Shown one piece after another: positions 1 through 9,530 of a DNA stretch of 64,000 nt. Each line of letters opens with the position of its first letter. Within the stretch, counting starts at the first letter, position 1. A program made the translations under genes and the position numbers. The notes under the pieces are model-generated. The model worked only from the letters and a program-made list of their open reading frames with translations, made no database searches and had not been told where the DNA came from. The stretch is taken from contig JAJZAL010000003.1 in assembly GCA_021799405.1 (NCBI GenBank), forward strand, positions 29,079 through 93,078, written 5' to 3'. Source of the stretch: Acidobacteriota bacterium (GTDB taxonomy: Bacteria; Acidobacteriota; Terriglobia; Terriglobales; Acidobacteriaceae).

Positions 1-89
1 GATGGGGCCCCGGTTTGTGATACGTTGCGAATTGTGCGCTTATTTTTGACGGAAAGCGCGATCAGCACCCCCTCCGGAGGAATTAGAAA

Positions 90-647
90 TTGGGTAAAAG
101 CATGGTTCCGAAGCGCCTATTTTTCACAAAGGGCGTCGGAAAGCATAAGGAACGTCTTACGTCCTTTGAGTTGGCGCTTCGCGACGCGGGCATAGCGGCT
201 CAGAACCTGGTTCGGGTCTCGTCGATATTTCCGCCGCAGGCGAAGTTGGTGCCGCGTAAGGATGGTTTGAAGTACCTTTCGCCGGGCGAGGTGGTGTTTG
301 CGGTGGTGGCGGAGAATTCGACCCGCGAGCCACATCGCCTGGTAGCGTCGAGTATTGGCGTGGCGATTCCGAGCGATCGGAACACGTATGGTTACCTGAG
401 CGAGCATCACAGCTTTGGCGAGACCGAGGAGCAGGCCGGCGAGTATGCCGAGGAGCTTGCGGCCGAGATGCTGGCCACGACGCTGGATGTGGATTTCGAC
501 CCGGACAAGAGCTGGGACGAGAAGAAGGAAATCTATCGGATTTCCAACAAGATTGTGCGCACGGCAAACGTGACGCAGTCGGCGATTGGCGACAAACGCG
601 GACTGTGGACGACAACGATCGCGGCGGCGATTCTGATTTTCGAGTAG
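90..647 (+). CDS. Pyruvoyl-dependent arginine decarboxylase (PvlArgDC)
   Basis: Decarboxylates arginine to agmatine, the first step of the arginine-to-putrescine route completed by the next two metabolic genes. The 185-residue product has the family N-terminus and the self-processing segment [11 protein letters not shown] (residues 39-49). In this family cleavage between the two serines (here predicted S44/S45) creates the pyruvoyl cofactor, so no PLP is needed. Start: a TTG at 90 lies 9 nt after a perfect GGAGG (76-80), whereas the in-frame ATG at 102 would be 21 nt away, so TTG is preferred. A terminator-like hairpin follows, so the gene may be transcribed apart from the agmatine genes. Family assignment is by recognition of the motif and overall sequence. 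Confidence 0.9.
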   Translation: MGKSMVPKRLFFTKGVGKHKERLTSFELALRDAGIAAQNLVRVSSIFPPQAKLVPRKDGLKYLSPGEVVFAVVAENSTREPHRLVASSIGVAIPSDRNTYGYLSEHHSFGETEEQAGEYAEELAAEMLATTLDVDFDPDKSWDEKKEIYRISNKIVRTANVTQSAIGDKRGLWTTTIAAAILIFE

Positions 648-666
648 AAGCTTCCGTAGCAGACGA

Positions 667-701
667 GGGCGCGGGCTTGAGGCTCGCGCCCTTCGGTTTT
701 T
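667..701 (+). terminator. Rho-independent terminator after the arginine decarboxylase
   Basis: A 10-bp GC-rich stem (667-676 with 682-691, one G-U pair) and a 5-nt loop are followed by a T-rich run ending in TTTTT (692-701). It begins about 20 nt after the stop codon. It would separate this gene transcriptionally from the amidase gene downstream. Confidence 0.75.
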
Positions 702-789
702 GCCGGGGAGTTTTACGCGGGAAATGTGAGCCGCCGCACAGACGAGAGCCGGGATGAAACGATAGAAAGTGGGAGTCGAGATCAAGACA

Positions 790-1701
790 ATGAAAACAAA
801 GAATTTCCGGGTAGGCCTGATTCAGATGAGCTGCGGGCCCGATCCGGACGCGAATCTGGAAAAGGCTGTCGAGCGGGTGCGCGACGCCGCGCAGCAGGGC
901 GCCGAGGTAGTCTGCCTGCCGGAGTTGTTCCGGGCCCAGTACTTTTGCCAGCGCGAAGACATCGCTCTGTTTGACGAAGCGGAGCCGATTCCGGGGCCGA
1001 GCACGGACGCGATCGGCAAGGTGGCGCACGAGGCCGGGGTGACGGTGATTGCGTCGCTGTTTGAGCGGCGGGCAGCGGGTTTGTACCACAACACGGCGGC
1101 CTATCTGCGGCCGGATGGAACGCTGGGCGGAATTTACCGCAAGATGCACATTCCGGACGATCCGCTGTATTACGAGAAGTTCTACTTCACGCCGGGCGAT
1201 CTGGGGTACCAGGCATTTGATACGCCGGTGGGCCGCGTGGGCACGCTGGTGTGCTGGGACCAGTGGTATCCGGAGGGGGCGCGAATTACAGCCCTGAAGG
1301 GGGCGACGGTGCTGTTTTACCCGACGGCGATTGGGTGGCATCCGGCAGAGAAAGAGGAGTATGGCACAGCACAGTATGAGGCGTGGCAGACGATGCAGCG
1401 GGCTCATGCGATTGCGAACGGCGTGTACGTGGCGGCCGTGAATCGCGTGGGCCACGAGCACGGCGATGTGCGCGGGAATCGCGTGGATGGTCCGGGTTTG
1501 GAATTCTGGGGCGGGTCTTTTCTGGCGGATCCCTTTGGTCGGGTGGTGGCGAAGGCATCGCACGACAAGGAAGAGATTCTGATTGGCGAAATCGACATGA
1601 AACTGCTGGAAGACACGCGGCGGAACTGGCCGTTTTTGCGCGACCGGCGGGTCGATTCGTACGAGCCGATCGTGCATCGGTTTCTGGATGGGGGCAAATA
1701 A
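790..1701 (+). CDS. aguB: N-carbamoylputrescine amidase
   Basis: Carbon-nitrogen hydrolase that converts N-carbamoylputrescine to putrescine, CO2 and ammonia in the cytoplasm. The 303-residue protein has the nitrilase-superfamily Glu-Lys-Cys triad: E45 in CLPELF, K118 in YRKMHIP, and C155 in TLVCWDQWYPE. The length is typical of plant/bacterial AguB. The ATG at 790 gives the expected short N-terminus before VGLIQMSC. A GTG at 769 would add seven residues, and neither start has a strong Shine-Dalgarno. The stop codon overlaps the agmatine deiminase start by one base (TAATG), so the two are surely co-transcribed and probably translationally coupled. Substrate is assigned from family similarity plus the adjacent deiminase. 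Confidence 0.93.
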   Translation: MKTKNFRVGLIQMSCGPDPDANLEKAVERVRDAAQQGAEVVCLPELFRAQYFCQREDIALFDEAEPIPGPSTDAIGKVAHEAGVTVIASLFERRAAGLYHNTAAYLRPDGTLGGIYRKMHIPDDPLYYEKFYFTPGDLGYQAFDTPVGRVGTLVCWDQWYPEGARITALKGATVLFYPTAIGWHPAEKEEYGTAQYEAWQTMQRAHAIANGVYVAAVNRVGHEHGDVRGNRVDGPGLEFWGGSFLADPFGRVVAKASHDKEEILIGEIDMKLLEDTRRNWPFLRDRRVDSYEPIVHRFLDGGK

Positions 1702-2795
1702 TGGCAGTCGTCCAGATGACAACGCCGAAACGCTCGATGACAGGAACTCCGCGAGCACAGGGCTACCGGATGCCGGCCGAGTGGGAGAAACATGCGGCGA
1801 CGTGGATCGCCTGGCCGAGAAATCCGAATGACTGGCCGGGAAAGTTCCAGCCTATTCCGTGGGTGTATGCCGATATCGTGCGGCATCTTGCGCGGGTGGA
1901 GACGGTGCATATCCTGGTGAGCGATGCGCCTTCCGAGGGCCGGGTGCGGGGCATTCTGAAGCGCGCCGGTGTGAACCAGGCAAATGTGCATTACCATCGC
2001 TGGCCGACGAACCGGGTGTGGACGCGGGATTCCGGGCCGATATTTTTGAAGAAAACCAAGGGTGAGCCGTCGACGGCGGTGACGAACTGGAAGTTCAACG
2101 CGTGGGCGAAGTATCCGGACTGGCAGCTGGACGATCAAATTCCAGTGCGGGTGGCGAATCTGCTGGACGCGCCGTGCTGGTCGCCGAAGATCAATGGCCA
2201 GCCAGTGGTGCTGGAAGGTGGGTCGATTGATACGAACGGCGAGGGCGTTCTGCTGACAACTGAGGAGTGTCTGCTGAGCGAGGTGCAGCAGCGGAATCCG
2301 GGAGTAAGCAAGACGCAGCTTGAGAAGGCGTTTCGGGATTACCTGGGAATCGAACAGGTGATCTGGCTGGGACGGGGCGCGGCGGGCGACGACACGCACG
2401 GGCACGTAGACGACATCACGCGATTCGTAGGGAAGAACCGGATTTTAACGGCGGTAGAGCCGAACAAGGCGGATGAAAACCACGAGCCACTGAAGGAAAA
2501 TCTGGAGCGGCTGCGCGAGGCGCGGAATCCGGAGGGCAAGCCGTTTGAGATTGTGACATTGCCCATGCCTGCGCCGGTAATTTTTGAAGGGCAGCGACTG
2601 CCTGCCAGTTATGCGAACTTTTACATTGCCAATGGTCTGGTAATGGTGCCAACCTTTAACGACCCGAACGATCGGCGAGCGCTGAACACGCTGGCGAAAG
2701 TGTTTCCGGATCGTAACGTGGTGGGGATCCACTGCGGGGACTTTATCTGGGGTCTGGGCGCACTCCATTGCATGACCCAGCAGCAACCGGAGTAG
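1701..2795 (+). CDS. aguA: Agmatine deiminase
   Basis: Hydrolyses agmatine to N-carbamoylputrescine and ammonia, the step between the decarboxylase and AguB. The 364-residue protein is a member of the peptidyl-arginine/agmatine deiminase fold family. Visible landmarks are the early PAEWEKHAATWIAWP segment, the TNRVWTRDSGPIF substrate loop, LEGGSIDTNGEG, and the C-terminal catalytic cysteine C357 in ALHCMTQQQPE. The start ATG overlaps the aguB stop. An open frame extends upstream inside aguB but has no family similarity. The next gene begins 3 nt after its stop, indicating one operon. Confidence 0.95.
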   Translation: MAVVQMTTPKRSMTGTPRAQGYRMPAEWEKHAATWIAWPRNPNDWPGKFQPIPWVYADIVRHLARVETVHILVSDAPSEGRVRGILKRAGVNQANVHYHRWPTNRVWTRDSGPIFLKKTKGEPSTAVTNWKFNAWAKYPDWQLDDQIPVRVANLLDAPCWSPKINGQPVVLEGGSIDTNGEGVLLTTEECLLSEVQQRNPGVSKTQLEKAFRDYLGIEQVIWLGRGAAGDDTHGHVDDITRFVGKNRILTAVEPNKADENHEPLKENLERLREARNPEGKPFEIVTLPMPAPVIFEGQRLPASYANFYIANGLVMVPTFNDPNDRRALNTLAKVFPDRNVVGIHCGDFIWGLGALHCMTQQQPE

Positions 2796-2798
2796 CAG

Positions 2799-3640
<842 letters not shown>

Positions 3641-3684
3641 AATTGACCGGAGTCCATGGATCGGTGAGCAGCAGGCGAGTGGGG

Positions 3685-5649
3685 CTACCGTGGGTCGTTA
3701 TCCCTTTGAGGCTTTTTATTCCCAGCCCGGACACGGCGCGCAGGTGCTGCCTTTGGCTTGAGGTTCAGTGAAAAGTCGGCAGCGATTTGAAGGCGCCTGA
3801 GCATGGAACGCTTCTTCTCCTGATGAGCCCGCATGCGGGTGAGGATGTCATCGAGGGCGCGGACGGCTTCAGCGATGTATGGGCCCTTGTTCAGCATGAC
3901 GCACTCGGCGCGCTCAGCCATGGCGGCGTCGGTGATTTCGGCGCGCGAGGGGATGCCTTTCTTGGCGAGTACGTCGAGCACCTGAGTGGCCCAGATGACC
4001 GGCAGGTGGGCGGCTTCGCAGATCCAGAGAATTTCTTCCTGCACTTCAGCCAGTCGTTGGTAGCCGCATTCGACGGCGAGGTCGCCGCGGGCGATCATGA
4101 TGCCAAGGCCACGGACCTGCATGGCTTCCAGGAGTATCGCGGGCAGGTTTTCGAAGGCTTGGCGGGTCTCGATTTTCAGAACGATGGGCAGAGATTCGGC
4201 GTTGATTGCGCGAAGATGCTCATGCAACTGGCGGACATCGCGAGGTGTGCGCACGAACGAGTAGCCAAGGATGTCGGCATGGGCGGCGATGAATTTGAGG
4301 TTTTCGATATCGTCTGCGGAAAGTGCCGGCACGGTGATGCGGGTGCCTGGAAGGTTGATGCCCTTGGCCTCGCCCAGCCACTCGCCTGTGACCCGAGCCT
4401 GAGTGATCTCGATGCGGAGATGCGAGGCTGTGACCGAGCGAATCAGGCCACCAATTTTGCCGTCATCAAACCAGATAGCTTCGCCGGGTTTTGCGTGTTC
4501 GAGCATGGCGGGTAAATTGACGCCGATGCGGGCCGATGCATGGCGGCCATGGACAGTTTGGTGCGCGGGCAGGCCTGGGCGGCAGGAGCGGTCGAGGCGA
4601 AGCGTGTCTCCTGGTTTGAGCAGGAGCCGCTGGGGTTGTGGGGGGATGGTGCCAAGGCGAGCCTTGTGGGGCTGCCTGGGATCGAGGGCTGGTCTATGGC
4701 TGAATTGGATTCCCGAGACGAAGTAGCAGGTTCTGCGGGTTTCGGCGAGGAAGCAGCCGTCTTGTGCGCGGACAATTCTGAGGGAGCGATTTGACTTTCG
4801 AGCATCGCGAAATTCGATACGGTCGTTGTGGCGCAGGCGGGCGACGAAGGCGGCCGGTAAGAAGAGCGAGGGCAGGTCGTCGCCTGGGGGTATGCCATTG
4901 CCAGGGACGAGCCAGAGGCGCGCGGGAGTGATGACGCGGCCAAAGGCATCGCGCTGGGGGCGGCAGCGCAGGATACCGGGGCCGGGTTGAATGGGGCCGG
5001 TGCGGAGTTTGGGTCCGGCGAGGTCGATTTGAATTTTGCAATGGCGGCCGGTTTCTGCACGCGCCTTATCGAGGTTGCGGATCATGTTGAGCCAGATGCG
5101 GGGATTGTCGTGGGCGCAGTTGATGCGCATGCAGTCCATTCCGTTGTGGACGAGGTTGCGGACGAGATTGTAGTCGGTGGCGGCGTCGGTGGACATCGTC
5201 ACCATGATGCCGACGGTTCGATGAGCATGGAGCGGGCCCAGGAGCGACTGCGTGTTCCGGGCTAACAGAGCGGCGCCTTCACCGATGTGGACTGGCGGCT
5301 CGACGGCTGGGAGGTGGCTGTTGCAGGTGATAGCGGAGCAGAGCATTCGATGGACATGCTGGAGAGTGTTGAGGACATGAGCTTCGCACCGACCGAGGGA
5401 AGAAAGCCCGAACGCGGCGAGCTCTGCTTGCAGTTCGCGCAGGTCGTGACGGCGGAGAACAAGATAGTGGGCGAGATTGCGGGCGCTGCGCAGATGTTGG
5501 GGATGGACGGAGAGCGGCCGCCGAAAGAGCGAGGCCTCAAAGCGGAGCATTTCTCTGGCAAGACGGCGCAGGGTCTCGGCAATACGGGCGAGGCGTTTTC
5601 GTTCGGATTCAGTGAGGTTGGAATGTAGTTGCGCGAGTTGCCTTGCCAT
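3685..5649 (-). CDS. Pyruvate kinase-like protein with long N-terminal extension
   Basis: The 654-residue protein has recognisable pyruvate kinase TIM-barrel motifs: MDCMRINCAHDN (GMNVARLNFSHG-like), IDLAGPKLRTG, the catalytic lysine/metal motif LKIETRQAFENL, IARGDLAVECG, and IWATQVLDVLAKKGIPSRAE. Key catalytic and metal ligands (K and E of KIE, D of RGDL) are present, so activity (PEP + ADP to pyruvate + ATP) is plausible. Oddities are about 140 N-terminal residues with no pyruvate kinase similarity (Arg/Leu-rich, helical), a B-domain region much longer than usual, and no C-terminal allosteric domain (the protein ends soon after the barrel). Monocistronic. The ATG at 5649 is the only upstream methionine. 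Confidence 0.75.
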   Translation of the reverse strand: MARQLAQLHSNLTESERKRLARIAETLRRLAREMLRFEASLFRRPLSVHPQHLRSARNLAHYLVLRRHDLRELQAELAAFGLSSLGRCEAHVLNTLQHVHRMLCSAITCNSHLPAVEPPVHIGEGAALLARNTQSLLGPLHAHRTVGIMVTMSTDAATDYNLVRNLVHNGMDCMRINCAHDNPRIWLNMIRNLDKARAETGRHCKIQIDLAGPKLRTGPIQPGPGILRCRPQRDAFGRVITPARLWLVPGNGIPPGDDLPSLFLPAAFVARLRHNDRIEFRDARKSNRSLRIVRAQDGCFLAETRRTCYFVSGIQFSHRPALDPRQPHKARLGTIPPQPQRLLLKPGDTLRLDRSCRPGLPAHQTVHGRHASARIGVNLPAMLEHAKPGEAIWFDDGKIGGLIRSVTASHLRIEITQARVTGEWLGEAKGINLPGTRITVPALSADDIENLKFIAAHADILGYSFVRTPRDVRQLHEHLRAINAESLPIVLKIETRQAFENLPAILLEAMQVRGLGIMIARGDLAVECGYQRLAEVQEEILWICEAAHLPVIWATQVLDVLAKKGIPSRAEITDAAMAERAECVMLNKGPYIAEAVRALDDILTRMRAHQEKKRSMLRRLQIAADFSLNLKPKAAPARRVRAGNKKPQRDNDPR

Positions 5650-5913
5650 AAGATCGCCTCACCGCGGAGGAGAAGAGCCGAAAACACCCGTCTAATCAGT
5701 TTGATGCGTTGAGGGAGTGGATTTCGGTGAGGTGCGCTGGGCAGCGCGGTCCGGTGCACATGCGGGCACGTAGAACAAAGACCTCGGTGACCGTAATCAC
5801 TGCCCGGGATTAAAGTTGGACGGAAAGTCGCGACAGGAAGAGTTCAATTGTCGAGTGGCACCGGGGTGCAGGGAGAGGGATGCAACGGCGCCGGGATGGG
5901 TGCGGAGGCCGAG

Positions 5914-7311
5914 ATGGTCTTTAAGAATCGTGAAGATGCGGGATGGCAACTGGCCAGGAAGCTGGCCGTGTATGCAGGGCGCAAGGACGTGATCGTATTG
6001 GGGATTCCGCGCGGCGGAGTGGAGGTTGCGTTTCCGGTTGCACAGGCGCTAGGTGTGCCGATGGATATCTTCTTGTCGAAGAAGCTGGGTGTTCCAGGGC
6101 AGGAGGAGCTCGCGTTCGGGGCAGTGGCGGCGGACGGAAGCCGTTACGTGAATGAGCGGATCGTGGCAGTGGCGGGAATCGAAGATGAGGAGATGGAGCG
6201 GATAACATCCGCGACGTTGAAGACACTGCGGGAGCGCGAGACGCGGTTTCGGGCTGGTCGTGGGCCGCTGGATGTGACGGGACAGACTGTGATCCTGGTA
6301 GACGACGGGATTGCCACGGGAGCGAGCATGGAGGCTGCGGTGCAGATGTTGAAAAAGATGGGACCGGCGCGGCTGGTGGTTGCGTTTCCGGTTGCTCCCG
6401 TGGGGATTTCTGCGCGATTGCGGCGAGAAGTGGACGAGGTGGTGTGCCTGGAAGAAGAGCCGGATTTCTTCGCGGTGGGGCAGTTTTACCGAGACTTTTC
6501 GCAGGTTTCGGATGAGGAAGTAATCGATCTGATGAAAAAGGCAGAGGAGACAGTTGCGACCGATGCAGGCGCGAATCCGATGGCGCTGGCAGATGCGGCG
6601 GAAAATGATCCGCCAGCGGCTAAGAGCGAGGAGACGGAAGTAAGGATTCAGATGGGTGGCCTGACGCTGGAGGGTGTGCTGCATCTGCCACAGAACTGCG
6701 TCGGGGTGGTGCTGTTTGCGCATGGGAGCGGGAGCAGCCGGTTCAGTCCGCGAAACCGTTACGTGGCGAAGGTGTTGCAGCAGAGGCAGATTGGGACGCT
6801 GCTGTTTGACCTGCTGACGCGCGAAGAAGAGCAGGAGGATGAATGGACGGCGCGGATCCGGTTTGATATTCCGCTCCTGGCCGAGCGGATGGAGGGCGCG
6901 ACGCAGTGGCTGGAGGGCTATTTAGGAAGCCGGAATCTGCCGTTTGGGTATTTTGGGGCGAGCACCGGCGCGGCGGCGGCACTGGTGGCGGCGGCGAAGC
7001 TGCCGGACAAGGTGGGGGCCATTGTTTCGCGGGGTGGCAGGCCGGATCTGGCGGGAGATGCGCTGGAACATGTGCAGGTGCCCACCCTGCTGCTGGTGGG
7101 CGGACTGGACGATGTGGTGATCGGGCTGAATGAAGAAGCTCTTGCCAGGCTAAGGTGCGAAAAAAAGTTGCAGATTATTCCGGGCGCGACGCACTTGTTT
7201 GAGGAGCCGGGAACGCTGGAGGCTGTCGCCGAGGCGGCGGCTGCGTGGTTCATTCGGCATCTGGGGACTCGGCGCGCAAGCAGTCCTGCTTTCAGCGCAT
7301 TTCGGTTGTGA
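5914..7311 (+). CDS. Phosphoribosyltransferase / alpha-beta hydrolase fusion
   Basis: Two-domain protein of 465 residues. Residues 1-210 are a type I phosphoribosyltransferase with the PRPP-binding loop VILVDDGIATGAS (126-138). Residues 245-450 are a dienelactone-hydrolase-like alpha/beta hydrolase with a likely triad S350 (FGASTG), D399 or D400 (VGGLDD) and H427 (GATHLF). Such fusions occur in several phyla and their substrate is unknown to me. A linker rich in Ala/Glu (about 211-240) joins the halves. Start: the ATG at 5914 follows GGAGG (5904-5908) by 5 nt. A TTG at 5848 or ATG at 5896 would be longer but lacks such a site. Confidence 0.85.
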   Translation: MVFKNREDAGWQLARKLAVYAGRKDVIVLGIPRGGVEVAFPVAQALGVPMDIFLSKKLGVPGQEELAFGAVAADGSRYVNERIVAVAGIEDEEMERITSATLKTLRERETRFRAGRGPLDVTGQTVILVDDGIATGASMEAAVQMLKKMGPARLVVAFPVAPVGISARLRREVDEVVCLEEEPDFFAVGQFYRDFSQVSDEEVIDLMKKAEETVATDAGANPMALADAAENDPPAAKSEETEVRIQMGGLTLEGVLHLPQNCVGVVLFAHGSGSSRFSPRNRYVAKVLQQRQIGTLLFDLLTREEEQEDEWTARIRFDIPLLAERMEGATQWLEGYLGSRNLPFGYFGASTGAAAALVAAAKLPDKVGAIVSRGGRPDLAGDALEHVQVPTLLLVGGLDDVVIGLNEEALARLRCEKKLQIIPGATHLFEEPGTLEAVAEAAAAWFIRHLGTRRASSPAFSAFRL

Positions 7312-7341
7312 GGGGACGGGATTCTTCGGATGGGTTGAGCG

Positions 7342-7773
7342 TTAGAGCAGCTTTCCGGCGGCGAGGTCGCGGATGAGCTCGCGGTCGGCGGCGAGGAAGT
7401 CGTATTCGGGCAGGGTGTGGAGCTGGGTCCAGCGGAAGTCGTGGAAGATCCGATTGGTGAGCTCGCCCTCGAAGCTGTGGACGGCGAAGAATTGCAGATC
7501 GACCGCGCCGCCGTTGCGGTAGTTGTGTCGGACATGAGCGACGCGGACGCCGATGGAAGCGCGGATGCCGAGTTCTTCGTCGAGCTCGCGGCGGAGGGCT
7601 TCTTCCGGGGACTCGCCAGGTTCGATTTTGCCGCCGGGGAACTCCCACTTGAGGCTCATGGGTTGATCAGGACGGCGCTGGCAGACGAGCACTTCGCTGC
7701 CGCGCAGGATCAACGCGGCCACCACGTAGCGGATGGTCCGGTTGGCGTTGCGGCTGGCATCGTATTCGGTCAA
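7342..7773 (-). CDS. mutT: MutT-like Nudix hydrolase (8-oxo-dGTPase type)
   Basis: A 143-residue Nudix protein with a perfect Nudix box (G48 to I70: GKIEPGES...RRELDEELGI pattern GX5EX7REUXEEXGU). Size, the CQRRPDQP segment and the late LPEYDFLAADRELI are typical of MutT-type 8-oxo-dGTP diphosphatases that cleanse the nucleotide pool. Substrate is inferred, since Nudix enzymes vary. Lies 33 nt downstream of the binding-protein gene on the same strand and is probably the last gene of that leftward unit. Confidence 0.85.
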   Translation of the reverse strand: MTEYDASRNANRTIRYVVAALILRGSEVLVCQRRPDQPMSLKWEFPGGKIEPGESPEEALRRELDEELGIRASIGVRVAHVRHNYRNGGAVDLQFFAVHSFEGELTNRIFHDFRWTQLHTLPEYDFLAADRELIRDLAAGKLL

Positions 7774-7806
7774 AGCGAGATCCTCTGTAAACTTTATGTT
7801 CTTTTT

Positions 7807-8616
7807 TTACAGCATATTGAGGCGTCGGAGGTCATCGGGGGAATTGGGCGGATCAAAAGCGTCAGGGTGCAGGGCGGCAGCGATGGCGTGGAGACCGCGC
7901 AGGAGCGTGGGCGCGGGTGTGTTGAGCCATTCGTCGCGGATGCAATAGACACGGCGATTGCGGACGGCGCGGAGGGAGTGCCAGTGACGCTGCTCGACGA
8001 TGCGTTCGAGGGGGACGCGAGAGCCGGCGCCGCACCAAGCGGCGAGGATGACGTCGGGATCGGCAGCGGCGACGACTTCGGGCGTGGTCGTGGCACCGGG
8101 CAAGCCGATGAATTCGCCGCCGGCGGCTTCCACTAGTTCGCGGACCCAAAACTGCGAGTGGATGAGGGGTTTGCCCCATTCTTCGCAATAGACGCGCGGG
8201 CGGGCCAGCGAAGCGGCGCGGGTGCGCACGGAGGCGATGGCGGACTGCATTTCGGCGATGACGGATTCGGCCTGTGTGGAGGCGTTGGAGAGAGCACCGA
8301 TGAGGCGGATGTCGTTGTAGATGTCTGCGAGGGAATGAGGCGCGAGGAGCAAGACGGGGACGCCGGATTGGAGGATGGCGGTAAGGGATTCCTGGCGGTA
8401 GGGAACGGACGTGAGGACAAGATCGGGGCGGAGCGGAAGGAGTTCCTCGGCCTTGGTGGACCAGGAGTCGTGGACGACGGGGAGATTGCGAGAGGCGAGC
8501 GCGGGGACGACTTCCAGACAGTATTTGGTGCAGGCGCAAAGGTAGTCGACTCGGTCGAGGCGGTTGAGGATGACGGAGATGCTGGGCTGAAGCGAGAGCA
8601 GACGCACTGCCAGCAA
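7807..8616 (-). CDS. BtuF/FecB-type helical-backbone binding protein without signal peptide
   Basis: The 269-residue product resembles the COG0614 periplasmic binding proteins for cobalamin/siderophores: LRPDLVLTSVPYR, the long backbone helix around VIAEMQSAIASV, VVAAADPDVILAAWCGAG and a C-terminal WLNTPAPTLLRGLHAIAAALHP. It starts almost immediately with the first beta-strand (RLLSLQPSISVIL) and has neither a signal peptide nor a lipobox. No permease or ATPase gene is adjacent. The start is a TTG at 8616 or the GTG nine bases later, and neither shows a good ribosome site. A cytoplasmic corrinoid- or metal-binding role, or a missed upstream start, are alternatives. Confidence 0.7.
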   Translation of the reverse strand: MLAVRLLSLQPSISVILNRLDRVDYLCACTKYCLEVVPALASRNLPVVHDSWSTKAEELLPLRPDLVLTSVPYRQESLTAILQSGVPVLLLAPHSLADIYNDIRLIGALSNASTQAESVIAEMQSAIASVRTRAASLARPRVYCEEWGKPLIHSQFWVRELVEAAGGEFIGLPGATTTPEVVAAADPDVILAAWCGAGSRVPLERIVEQRHWHSLRAVRNRRVYCIRDEWLNTPAPTLLRGLHAIAAALHPDAFDPPNSPDDLRRLNML

Positions 8617-8678
8617 GTTAGCAGATTGGGCGTATGGCGGAGGACGAGAGGATTCGAGGTGGCTTCCGCTGATCTACT

Positions 8679-9395
8679 TCAGGCTCTGTGGTCGGTCCAG
8701 ACGGATTCGGGGTAGAAGACGGGCCAGCCGTGCGTGGCGGCGATATCGATCAGGGCCGGGGATGGGTTGACGGGGAAGGCACGGCGCGCAATTTGGAGCA
8801 TGGCGGCGTCGTGGATAGAGTTGCCGAAGACGGCGTCGGGGTGGGGAATGCCGGCGCGGCGAAGGGATTCGGCCTTGCCTTCGTCGGTAGGGACGTCGAT
8901 GAGTTTGCTGGTGACGATGCCGTTTTCAACTTCGACGCAGGCGGCGAGAACGCGGCTGGCGGGAAGGTCGAAGCGCTTGACGCCTTCTTCAATGACCCAG
9001 TTGTTGGTAGAGCTGACGGCCCAGATTTCCGTGCCCTGTTGCTGGAGTTTTGTGACGAGGGCCCGGAGTTCGGGGAAGATTTGGGCGTCGATATGGGTGC
9101 GGAAGTACTCGGCAGCAGCACGGCGGAGTTCGTCTTCGTGGAGGCCGTTGTAGACCTGGACCATTTCGCCGCAGATGGCCAGCTCTGAGACTTCGCCCTG
9201 GCGATAGAGGCGATGGCGGGAGTCGATCCAGTCGGAGGCGTTGCGGGAGAGCAGGCCTACGTCCATGGTCCAAGTCATGAAGCCGATGCCCGCGTCGCCG
9301 GTCCAGAGGGTGCCGTCGCAATCAAAGACCGCGGTGCGGGGTTGGGCGGCGAGGACTTCGGCTTCGAATTGCAAGGGCGTGAGACGGGCGGGCAT
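8679..9395 (-). CDS. HAD-superfamily phosphatase (SerB-like)
   Basis: About 238 residues. HAD motif I is AVFDCDGTLW with nucleophile D25 and acid/base D27. Motif II is around AVSSTNNW and motif III/IV around VFGNSIHDAAML. The layout resembles phosphoserine phosphatase-like subfamily IB enzymes, but the substrate is not deducible. The ATG at 9395 gives a compact N-terminus. A GTG at 9479 would add 28 residues with no domain similarity, and no convincing Shine-Dalgarno decides between them. First gene of the leftward HAD/binding-protein/Nudix group, divergent from the xer genes. Confidence 0.78.
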   Translation of the reverse strand: MPARLTPLQFEAEVLAAQPRTAVFDCDGTLWTGDAGIGFMTWTMDVGLLSRNASDWIDSRHRLYRQGEVSELAICGEMVQVYNGLHEDELRRAAAEYFRTHIDAQIFPELRALVTKLQQQGTEIWAVSSTNNWVIEEGVKRFDLPASRVLAACVEVENGIVTSKLIDVPTDEGKAESLRRAGIPHPDAVFGNSIHDAAMLQIARRAFPVNPSPALIDIAATHGWPVFYPESVWTDHRA

Positions 9396-9530
9396 GGCGG
9401 AATTGGATGGGGAATCGGTCAAGTGGGAAAACTCCTCCAGTTGCTTATATTTTGCGGGATGGGGAGGGAAAATGCACACGCGGCGGGCATGGGGAGTCTG
9501 GGCTGTCGAAGTTGGTACGTTTACGCGGGA

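Noticed and set aside
157..1758. Long leftward open frame (533 codons) across the decarboxylase and aguB genes
   Set aside because: Spans two genes and a terminator on the other strand; Arg/Pro/His-rich composition without domains.
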